Shown here: piece after piece, positions 1 to 6,526 of the stretch
Layout: each line of letters begins with the position of its first letter
Position numbering within the stretch: position 1 is the first letter of the stretch
Source of the DNA: an uncultured Lentisphaerota bacterium
Lineage (GTDB): Bacteria > Verrucomicrobiota > Lentisphaeria > Oligosphaerales > CAITYL01
NCBI GenBank assembly: GCA_903921725.1
Contig: CAIXRA010000055.1
Location: forward strand, 1-51,110
Length of the DNA stretch: 51,110 bases
Direction: 5' to 3'
The notes under the pieces: generated by a model
What the model was told of the DNA's origin: nothing
Databases searched by the model: none
The model's input: only the letters and a program-made list of their open reading frames with translations
Translations under genes and position numbers: made by a program

Positions 1-82
1 GGGCATCCTGCCCGATGCCCGCAGTCTGAGCTTCCCGGCAGGATGCCCGGCGAAAGCGGGCGGGACGCCCACGCTCCCGTCC
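1..82. repeat. Intergenic dispersed palindromic repeat (copy A of a 41-bp repeat)
   Basis: Positions 42-82 are identical over 41 bp to the reverse complement of 37474-37514, which lies inside the dsbD coding sequence. The similarity continues with two mismatches for about 12 more bases towards position 30. Positions 1-12 and 37-48 form a perfect 12-bp inverted repeat, so this copy can fold into a hairpin. No gene is seen here; the neighbouring gene on the minus strand ends at 115, so the repeat sits just behind its stop codon. Confidence 0.8.
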
Positions 83-114
83 AGCCTCGCTGAACGTTCT
101 TCGCTCTTTGCTGT

Positions 115-2055
115 TTACGGCTCCAGCCGCCCTGCGGCGGCTTCGCGGGCCTTGCGGGCCATGGTGCCGATTTCGAACGCCTCCGCGGCGTCGGCGGCCT
201 CCTCCAGCAGCGCAAGCGCGGGCAGGATGAACGGCTTGTACCACTCCAGCCCGTCCCCGAGCCAAAGCTTGCCGTAGGCGCCGAGCGCCTGCATCAGCCG
301 CTGCACCGCGGCGGCGTGGAAGACCACGGCCGACGGCGCCGTGCCGCCCAGCTCCTCGACCTGCTTCTGATAGTAGCGCCACAGCCGCGCGCGGCGCTCG
401 GCCGGATGCCGCTTGTACGGATCGTAGAGCAGCGAGGCGATGTCGTAGGCCGCGCAGCCGGGGCGCATCCCCTGGAAATCAATCAGGTACGGCTTCCCGC
501 CGAAGATCATCACGTTCGCGCTCTGCAGGTCGCGGTGCACCGGCACCAGCGGCTCGACCAGCAGCCGGCTGCGGAGTTCGCAATGCGCGACGGCCGCCGG
601 CGTCCACAGCTCCGGCGCCCCGAGCAGCCGTCCCAGGATATGCTCGCGGAAATAGTCGCGCTCCCAGTCGTACAGCCCCTTGGTGAAGCCGTTCTGCATC
701 GGCAGCTCCTCCAGCCGCGCGGCGCGGGCGCCGAGCACGTGCAGGCGCGCCGCCTGCCGCAGCACGTCCCGGAGATGGTCCTCCAGCAGACCCGGGTCGG
801 TCACCTCCTGCAGGTCATCGCCGCCGAGGTCGCGCGACACGATTTCGCCGACGTCGCCGAGATGCACCAGCACCTCCGGGATGTTGATGCCGAGGCGCTC
901 CAGGAAGTCGGCCAGCGCGGCGAACGCGGCGTTCTCCCGCCGGTCCTGCGCGTAGGCGCACCAGATCCAGGTCCGCCCGTCCTTTGCAACGATCCGCGCG
1001 TAACGCCGGCCGCTGCCCTGCTTGCGGAGCGGCTCGATGCGCGCCTCCTCCGGCTTCACGTCGAGGCAGAACCAGATGCGCGGGTCCGGGCCGGGGCGGT
1101 TCTGCGGCGCGACGGGCAGCGAGACCGGGCCACCGGTGAAGACCGCATCGGCGTACAGCGTCGGCAACGGCAGCCGCGTGCCATCCCACAACACCGCGTT
1201 GTGCAGTTGCGCACCGGACGGCACGATGAGGTCGGCCCCCAGCCCGATGGCACCGGTGCAGCGCACGCCGCGGCGGATTTCCAGCTCCGCGCGCCGCCGG
1301 GCCTGCTCCGCCTGCGCTTCCCGCAGCCGGGTGAAATGCCGGACGCCGCGGTCGGCGACTTCGCCGTGGGCCAGGATGTAGTCCGTCGGATTGCCAAGGT
1401 CGGACCACCAGGCGTCGCGCGTGGAGACGCCGAACACCGGCAGCCCCGCCGCAATCGCCGCCTCATAGGCCGTCACAATGGAGCAGGCCTCGGCGGACGG
1501 CAGGAACTGGAGCACGTCCCGCCGGAAGATGTGCACGCCGGAGAAGGTGTAGCCACCTTCGCCCCGCGGCCGGCGGAAGGCGCGGATGCGGCCGTCCGGC
1601 CCCAGCTCGACCGTGCGCGGACCCTTGTTCGGCACGAGCAGGACCGTCGCCGCCGCGTTGTTCTCCAGATGAAATTCCACGAGCTTTCGGAGGTCGCAGT
1701 CGAGCACGACGTCCGCATTGTGGACGATGACATGCTCCGCCAGCGGCAGCTCCCGCAGGCCGTGGCGCAGGCCGCCGCCGGTGTCCAGCAACTGCGGTTC
1801 GAGAGAGACGCGGACGCGGCGCCCGATCCGCTGCTCCAGCCCGGCGCAGAACTCCGTGACAGCGTCCGCCTTGTACCAGGCGTTCACCACCAGCTCGTCC
1901 ACCGGCAACTCCGCCAGCCGCGCCGCGGCCAGCTCCAGCATCGGCACGCCGCAGAACGGCACCAGCGCCTTCGGCCGCTCCAGCGTCACCGGCCGCAGCC
2001 GTTTCCCCTCGCCCGCCGCCAGCACAAACCCCGTCAGATGAACGCCCAACGACAT
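115..2055 (-). CDS. Fused sugar-1-phosphate nucleotidyltransferase and sugar kinase (MurU-AmgK type)
   Basis: The N-terminal ~230 residues are a nucleotidyltransferase with the signature LAAGEGKRLRP and a downstream KALVPFCGVPM segment. A short left-handed-helix-like stretch follows (RRGVRCTGAIGLGADLIVPS). The C-terminal ~300 residues are an aminoglycoside-phosphotransferase-fold kinase with catalytic HRDLQSANVM and metal-binding IDFQG, then AYDIASLLYDPY. In Pseudomonas and others, AmgK phosphorylates MurNAc at the anomeric position and MurU turns it into UDP-MurNAc, bypassing de novo synthesis; those are separate proteins, here one chain of 646 residues. The ATG at 2055 is chosen because GGGGA lies seven bases upstream and a TATACT -10-like box at 2144-2149 excludes the longer start at 2181. 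ATG 2067 is the alternative. The substrate is inferred; another hexose or heptose remains possible. Confidence 0.75.
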   Translation of the reverse strand: MSLGVHLTGFVLAAGEGKRLRPVTLERPKALVPFCGVPMLELAAARLAELPVDELVVNAWYKADAVTEFCAGLEQRIGRRVRVSLEPQLLDTGGGLRHGLRELPLAEHVIVHNADVVLDCDLRKLVEFHLENNAAATVLLVPNKGPRTVELGPDGRIRAFRRPRGEGGYTFSGVHIFRRDVLQFLPSAEACSIVTAYEAAIAAGLPVFGVSTRDAWWSDLGNPTDYILAHGEVADRGVRHFTRLREAQAEQARRRAELEIRRGVRCTGAIGLGADLIVPSGAQLHNAVLWDGTRLPLPTLYADAVFTGGPVSLPVAPQNRPGPDPRIWFCLDVKPEEARIEPLRKQGSGRRYARIVAKDGRTWIWCAYAQDRRENAAFAALADFLERLGINIPEVLVHLGDVGEIVSRDLGGDDLQEVTDPGLLEDHLRDVLRQAARLHVLGARAARLEELPMQNGFTKGLYDWERDYFREHILGRLLGAPELWTPAAVAHCELRSRLLVEPLVPVHRDLQSANVMIFGGKPYLIDFQGMRPGCAAYDIASLLYDPYKRHPAERRARLWRYYQKQVEELGGTAPSAVVFHAAAVQRLMQALGAYGKLWLGDGLEWYKPFILPALALLEEAADAAEAFEIGTMARKAREAAAGRLEP

Positions 2056-2143
2056 ATTCGTCCCCATTCCCGATTTTCTTGCGGCCGCTCCGCCGTGGTT
2101 TGCGGAGGCCACCATTTGCCGGGCCCTGCGAAACACGGGAAGT

Positions 2144-2149
2144 AGTATA
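2144..2149 (-). promoter_or_regulatory. Possible -10 box (TATACT) of the MurU-AmgK gene
   Basis: TATACT on the minus strand, about 90 bases upstream of the chosen start codon. No good -35 hexamer is seen at the expected spacing, so this is a weak call that mainly helps decide the translation start. Confidence 0.35.
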
Positions 2150-2252
2150 CCCGCATATTTCACGAACGTCCGACGCGCCATGCGTTGTGTCGCCTGAACG
2201 CCGGGCGGGCGCCTCGCGGACAGTATCCGGAGTGGTCTTTCCGGCAGCTCCC

Positions 2253-3980
2253 CTACGCGATCACCTGCGGCAGCGGGAAGGCGCGGGTGAGGGCGAAGAC
2301 ATCGCGCCTCACAGCGGCGAGCACCGTCTCGTCCGTGCTGTTTTCCACGGCGCGGGTGATGAGGTCGGCGATCTTCACCATCTCGGCCTCCGCCATGCCG
2401 CGGGTGGTGACGGCGGGAGTGCCGACGCGGATGCCGCTGGTGACGGTCGGCTTGGCCGGGTCGAACGGAATCAGGTTCTTGTTGACCGTGATGCCGGCCT
2501 TGTCGAGCGCGGCGGCGGCGTCCTTGCCGGAGATGTTCTTCGGGCGGAGGTCCACCAGCATCAGGTGGTTGTCGGTGCCGCCGGAGACGATGCGGAATCC
2601 GCGCTTGGTCAGCTCTGCGGCGAGCGTGACGGCGTTGCGGCGGACCTGCCCCTGATAGGCCTTGAACTCGGGTCCCATCGCCTCTAGGAAGCAGATGGCC
2701 TTGGCGGCGATGACATGCATGAGCGGACCGCCCTGGAGTCCGGGGAATATTTGCGAGTTAATCGCCTTGATGTGCTTCTCCTTGCAGAGGATCAGGCCGG
2801 AGCGCGGGCCGCGCAGGGTCTTGTGCGTGGTCGTGGTGACGATGTCGGCGTACGGGACCGGGCTGGGGTGCTCGCCGGCGGCGACGAGGCCGGCGATGTG
2901 CGCCATGTCCACCACCAGGTACGCCCCGACCTCGTCGGCGATGGCGCGGAAGCGGGCGAAGTCGAGGGTGCGCGGATAGGCGCTGGCGCCGACCATGAGC
3001 AGCTTCGGCTTGTGCTCGCGGACGGTCGCGGCGATCTTGTCGTAGTCCAGCGTTTCGGTGCCCGGTTCGACGCCGTAGCCGACGAAGTTGAAGAGGCGGC
3101 CGGAGAAGTTGATCTTGAGCCCGTGCGTCAGATGCCCGCCGTGGTCGAGGCTCATGGCAACGACGGTGTCGCCCGGCTGGATCAGCGCGAAATAGGCGGC
3201 CATGTTGGCGGCGCTGCCGCAGTGCGGCTGCACGTTGGCGGCCTCGGCGCCGAACAGCTTGCAGGCGCGCTGGACAGCCAGGGTTTCGGCGATGTCCACG
3301 AACTCACAGCCGTTGTAGTAGCGCTTGCCGGAGTAGCCTTCGGCGTACTTGTTGGTCATCACGGAGCCGCAGGCGGCGCGGACGGCGGCGCTGGCGAAAT
3401 TTTCAGATGCAATCAGTTCGAGCCCCTCGTCCTGGCGTTCCGCCTCCTGGTCCAGCGCCTTCGCGATTTCGGGATCGACGGCGCGGACCGGCGCGATGTC
3501 GTCATGGCACAGCGCCTCGATCTTGCGCAGGCGCCGCGTGTGGCGCTCCTCCTGGGAATACGGCGTCGCGAGCCACTTCTCCGTGATGCCGAAGACGGTC
3601 TTCTCGTCCAGGCAGTCGCCGCCGAGGACGAGCACGTTGGAGTTGTTGTGCTGGCGGCTCTTTTCCGCCGCAACGGCGGTGGCGACCAGGGCGGCGCGGA
3701 CACCGTGGAAGCGGTTGGCGCCGATGCTCATGCCGATCCCGCTGCGGCAGAGGAGGATGCCGCAGTCGATCTCACCGCGGACCAAGGCCCATGACAGCTT
3801 CGCGGCGAAATCCGGGTAGTCGTCCTCCGGATCCAGCGCGGCCGGCCCGAGATCCACTACATCCATCCCCATGCCCCGGAGATGAGCGGCGAGCCTGTTC
3901 TTCAGCTCCAGCGCGCCGTGGTCCGTGGTGATGCCGATGGTGACGGGGGATTTGCCGAACCAGTCCTTCATGGGTGCCAT
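2253..3980 (-). CDS. Fused ribose-5-phosphate isomerase B and serine hydroxymethyltransferase
   Basis: Residues ~10-150 match RpiB: DHGALELK at the start, the active-site strand [15 protein letters not shown] with its cysteine, and [12 protein letters not shown]. Residues ~160 to the end are a full-length [39 protein letters not shown], the PLP lysine in [12 protein letters not shown], and [14 protein letters not shown]. RpiB interconverts ribose-5-P and ribulose-5-P; SHMT makes glycine and 5,10-methylene-THF from serine. rpiB and glyA are neighbours in many genomes, so the fusion is plausible and there is no stop or frameshift at the junction. The upstream TTG (3998) overlaps a GGAG that fits better as ribosome binding site for ATG 3980; ATG 3971 is the alternative. 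In RpiB the usual CGTG motif reads CRSG. Confidence 0.9.
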   Translation of the reverse strand: MAPMKDWFGKSPVTIGITTDHGALELKNRLAAHLRGMGMDVVDLGPAALDPEDDYPDFAAKLSWALVRGEIDCGILLCRSGIGMSIGANRFHGVRAALVATAVAAEKSRQHNNSNVLVLGGDCLDEKTVFGITEKWLATPYSQEERHTRRLRKIEALCHDDIAPVRAVDPEIAKALDQEAERQDEGLELIASENFASAAVRAACGSVMTNKYAEGYSGKRYYNGCEFVDIAETLAVQRACKLFGAEAANVQPHCGSAANMAAYFALIQPGDTVVAMSLDHGGHLTHGLKINFSGRLFNFVGYGVEPGTETLDYDKIAATVREHKPKLLMVGASAYPRTLDFARFRAIADEVGAYLVVDMAHIAGLVAAGEHPSPVPYADIVTTTTHKTLRGPRSGLILCKEKHIKAINSQIFPGLQGGPLMHVIAAKAICFLEAMGPEFKAYQGQVRRNAVTLAAELTKRGFRIVSGGTDNHLMLVDLRPKNISGKDAAAALDKAGITVNKNLIPFDPAKPTVTSGIRVGTPAVTTRGMAEAEMVKIADLITRAVENSTDETVLAAVRRDVFALTRAFPLPQVIA

Positions 3981-4074
3981 GTGTGCGCGAAGCTCCAAAG
4001 GGTTTGTGTGGAAAAGGGACGGGGTCGCGGATGCCCGGGCCGTCCCTCCGCAAGCCCAAGAAACATAACCCTTT

Positions 4075-4089
4075 TTGCGGAGTCCGCAA
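4075..4089. repeat. Copy of the dispersed near-palindrome TTGCGGAGTCCGCAA
   Basis: A 15-bp near-perfect palindrome in the 140-bp gap between the genes ending at 4121 and starting at 3980. Its 11-bp core (GCGGAGTCCGC or its complement GCGGACTCCGC) occurs nine times in the window. On the minus strand it is flanked by CC and AAAAAGGG, so it could also act as a weak terminator for the sensor gene just upstream. Confidence 0.6.
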
Positions 4090-4120
4090 GGGGATGCGCC
4101 GGTGCCGGCGGACCGCCGTT

Positions 4121-4714
4121 TTACGGGGCCGCGGGATGCTCCGGCAGCGGTTCAGCCGCCGGACCGGACGGAGAGGGCGGCGGCACGTTTGCGGGACGGC
4201 CGCGCGCCGGCGCTGTTTTTTCGTTCCCCGGACGGCTGTAGGACGGGGCCCCTTTTTCATCCGGGCGGCCGGATGGCTGCGGACGCATGCCGCCGGGCAC
4301 CGCCGGCATCCAGTGCCTATGCATTCCCTCCGAAAGCTCGCGCCACTTCTTGAGCTGGCCGGCGTCCAGCAGGTCGCCGATTTCCCTTTCCGTGCGCTCC
4401 AGGCGTGCGGTCACCTTCGGCCAACCCGCCTTCCGGATTGCCATGAGATCCTTCTCCTGCGCGTCGAGGATGGCGCGGGCCCGCTTCTCCTGTTCCGGAG
4501 TCAGCTCCAGCATCTTGGACATCCCCCGCAGCATGTGGTCAATCCGGTGCTCGGGATTCCGGACGCCGTCGCGGAGCCGGTGCATCACATACTGGGCGCC
4601 CAGCCCCGCACCGCAGAGCATGCCGGCGAGGAAGATTCCCAGCAGCGGCAGAATCGCCGGAACGCGGCGCTTCTTCGGCGGCACCACGCCGCCGGTTTGG
4701 TTCGTGTCGCTCAT
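4121..4714 (-). CDS. Membrane-anchored periplasmic metal-sensor-like protein (CnrX/CpxP-like)
   Basis: 197 residues: a short cytoplasmic N-terminus, one transmembrane helix at ~19-41 ([20 protein letters not shown]), then a helical periplasmic domain with the LTPEQ motif at 71-75 and a proline-rich tail. Histidines and other residues are spaced like the nickel/cobalt ligands of CnrX: H56, H60, E76, H132 and M136, against H42, H46, E63, H119 and M123 as recalled for the Cupriavidus protein. The start ATG at 4714 overlaps the stop of the preceding small membrane protein by ATGA, with GGGGG upstream. Gene order sigma, small membrane protein, sensor supports a role in controlling the sigma factor. 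The ligand (metal or misfolded protein) is inferred. Confidence 0.7.
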   Translation of the reverse strand: MSDTNQTGGVVPPKKRRVPAILPLLGIFLAGMLCGAGLGAQYVMHRLRDGVRNPEHRIDHMLRGMSKMLELTPEQEKRARAILDAQEKDLMAIRKAGWPKVTARLERTEREIGDLLDAGQLKKWRELSEGMHRHWMPAVPGGMRPQPSGRPDEKGAPSYSRPGNEKTAPARGRPANVPPPSPSGPAAEPLPEHPAAP

Positions 4715-5007
4715 AGCAGCCCCCAGGAGGAAAAATCGGTCAGGCTGGCATAGACCGAGCCGTTCCAGTCCGACCACATGCCGTACCCCACCAGCGCCGT
4801 GGTGAAGCCGACCACCAGCAGCGCGGCGGCCACGCTCCACAGCGGCAGCCCGCCGCCGTCTTCCACCAGGAATCCGGCGGGCACGGACGCCCCATACTGC
4901 GCTTCGCGGCGCACTCGTGACATCACCGCGGCGGCCACGTCCGGCGCCGGGGCGGATTCGCCGCGGGCGGCAACGGCCAGTCGTTCAAAATTCTGCATGC
5001 TTTTCAT
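4711..5007 (-). CDS. Small single-pass membrane protein, probable anti-sigma factor (CnrY-like by position)
   Basis: 98 residues with ~55 cytoplasmic N-terminal residues, a transmembrane helix (SVAAALLVVGFTTALVGYGM, ~58-77) and a short periplasmic tail. No zinc-binding HxxxCxxC motif is seen, so it is not a ZAS-type anti-sigma factor. It overlaps both neighbours by four bases (ATGA), which implies translational coupling with the ECF sigma factor before it and the sensor after it. CnrY of the Cnr system is a similarly small (~95 residue) membrane anti-sigma factor in a comparable cluster; sequence identity to it cannot be judged here. Confidence 0.65.
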   Translation of the reverse strand: MKSMQNFERLAVAARGESAPAPDVAAAVMSRVRREAQYGASVPAGFLVEDGGGLPLWSVAAALLVVGFTTALVGYGMWSDWNGSVYASLTDFSSWGLL

Positions 5008-5654
5008 GGGGTGGCCCCTTCCGTGCGTTCCCGCCCGTCCGCCACCGCGGACCCAACGGGTGTCATTCCATCCAGCCGGTCAAGATCGGCCAGCAGTTTC
5101 TTCAATTTGGCGCGGGCCCGCCAGGCCTGCACCTTCACCATCACCTGGCTCCACCCCAACAACCGCGCGGAGTCCGCAACACTGCGCCCCTCGAGATGCA
5201 GGAGCGTGAGCACCATCCGGTCGCGCGGCGGAAGTTTTCCCAGCACCGCATGGACGGCCTCGGCGGCGGCGCCGTCGGATGCCGCCTCGGGCGCGGCAAG
5301 CGTCTCCCCAATCCCCTCATCAATCGTCACATCGGCGCGGTGCGAGTCCCGCTCCTTCCAAAATGCGTATCCGGTGCGGACGGCAATCTTGCGCAGCCAG
5401 TGCAGGAACGGCGCGTAACCGCGGAATCCGCCGAGACTGCGCCAAGCGTTGACGAACACATCCTGCACCAGCTCGGCGTGCAGGCGCGGATCGCGGGTGA
5501 ACCGCCACATCTGCGCCGCAATCGTCTCCTGGTGCCGGCGCACGAGGCGCTCGAAGGCCTGGCCGTCGCCCTGCTGCGACAGGCGCACGTCCTCCGCATC
5601 CGCCTCCGCCGAGGATGCAGTCTTGTCCGCCGTCATGACACCCGTTTTTGCCAT
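5004..5654 (-). CDS. ECF-family RNA polymerase sigma factor
   Basis: About 216 residues with sigma region 2 (GQAFERLVRRHQETIAAQMW ... LVQDVFVNAWRSL) and region 4 (LPPRDRMVLTLLHLEGRSVA ... LGWSQVMVKVQAWRARAKL). ECF sigma factors direct polymerase to stress promoters when released from a membrane anti-sigma factor. Start choice is between ATG 5654, which lies 8 bases behind a TATACT box and would be leaderless, and ATG 5636, which has GGGTG upstream; 5654 is given. The gene leads a three-gene unit with ATGA overlaps. A GCGGAGTCCGC repeat lies in its region-4 coding sequence at 5167-5177 (VADSARLLG). Confidence 0.9.
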   Translation of the reverse strand: MAKTGVMTADKTASSAEADAEDVRLSQQGDGQAFERLVRRHQETIAAQMWRFTRDPRLHAELVQDVFVNAWRSLGGFRGYAPFLHWLRKIAVRTGYAFWKERDSHRADVTIDEGIGETLAAPEAASDGAAAEAVHAVLGKLPPRDRMVLTLLHLEGRSVADSARLLGWSQVMVKVQAWRARAKLKKLLADLDRLDGMTPVGSAVADGRERTEGATP

Positions 5655-5662
5655 ACACAGGT

Positions 5663-5668
5663 AGTATA
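5663..5668 (-). promoter_or_regulatory. Possible -10 box (TATACT) for the sigma-factor operon
   Basis: TATACT on the minus strand ends 8 bases before ATG 5654, the geometry expected of a leaderless transcript. No convincing -35 element is visible in the GC-rich sequence upstream. Confidence 0.4.
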
Positions 5669-5751
5669 GCGCAGCGGAAGCAGGCGGCGGGCCGCCCGGC
5701 ATGGGAACCGGACGGCCGCTCCAGCGGCAATCAAGACACACCGTCATGACG

Positions 5752-6402
5752 TCACGCCTCCGACTTGTCTCCGGCGGGCGGCGGCGGGCAGCAGCCTTCG
5801 CCGTCGTTGCCATCCTTGGGCGGGCGGCAGGCTTCCCCGTCACCCTTCTCCGGGCCGCCATTGCCTTCGCGGCGTTTCTCCATACGGTTCTGAATGTGCT
5901 CCTTGGCGCCTTCGCGCACCTTTTCCATCTTCTCCTGGCGCGCCTTGCGGAGCTCCTCGCCCTTCGCCTTCTGCTCCGGCGTCAGGACAGCTTCGACGGC
6001 CTTCTTGAGTTCGATGCGCTTGGCGGCATTTTCGGCCATATCCGCGCCGATCTCCTGGGCCGCGGCCTTCGCGGCGGCGGCATCGCCGGCCTCGACGGCG
6101 GCCTGGAACTTCTTCTGTAGTTCACCGCGCGCCTTCACGGCCTTCTCCATTTCACCCTTCTGCCCTTCCACAATCGCCTTAATTTTCGCCTTCTGGTCGT
6201 CGGTAAGGTTCAGTTCCCTACCGATGAATTCCATGCGGGAGCCAGGCTGCTGCATGCGCACGCCCTTCCCCTGCTCCTTCTGCCCGCCGGCCGGGGGCGC
6301 GGGCTTGTCGGCGGCGGCCTCCTGGGCAAAGGCGGCGGCGGCGAACACGCCGGCAAACGCGGCGGCGGCAAACACGTTTTTGATTGTCTTCATCGTTGTC
6401 AT
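5752..6402 (-). CDS. Spy/CpxP-like periplasmic protein with two LTxxQ motifs
   Basis: 216 residues with a clear signal peptide (KTIKNVFAAAAFAGVFAAAA, cleavage near AFA-QEA). The mature part is Ala/Lys/Glu-rich and helical with LNLTDDQKAK and VLTPEQKAK, the LTxxQ hallmarks of Spy/CpxP chaperones. The C-terminal tail is Gly/Pro-rich with three cysteines (EACRPP, EGCCPP), which could bind metal or form disulfides. The start ATG 6402 has GAGGAGGAAG seven to eight bases upstream; ATG 6426 would lie on the predicted transcription start. It sits directly upstream of the ECF sigma cluster and has an ECF-type promoter, so it is a likely member of that regulon. Confidence 0.85.
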   Translation of the reverse strand: MTTMKTIKNVFAAAAFAGVFAAAAFAQEAAADKPAPPAGGQKEQGKGVRMQQPGSRMEFIGRELNLTDDQKAKIKAIVEGQKGEMEKAVKARGELQKKFQAAVEAGDAAAAKAAAQEIGADMAENAAKRIELKKAVEAVLTPEQKAKGEELRKARQEKMEKVREGAKEHIQNRMEKRREGNGGPEKGDGEACRPPKDGNDGEGCCPPPPAGDKSEA

Positions 6403-6426
6403 GACTTCTTCCTCCTCATTTTCCAT

Positions 6427-6453
6427 TTTGAAACTCTACATGAGAATCGTTCC
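6427..6453 (-). promoter_or_regulatory. ECF-type promoter (GGAAC-N17-TCAAA) of the Spy-like gene
   Basis: Minus-strand GGAAC at 6453-6449 and TCAAA at 6431-6427, separated by 17 bases. GGAAC/TCNAA pairs at this spacing are typical of group-4 sigma factors. Predicted transcription begins a few bases later, leaving room for the GAGGAGG ribosome binding site and ATG at 6402. Confidence 0.5.
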
Positions 6454-6526
6454 CCATCCACACCGGCATTAGTGCCACCGGGGGCGCGCAGGTTACACCG
6501 GCGCGAAAACGGCCAAGGGCTATGGT

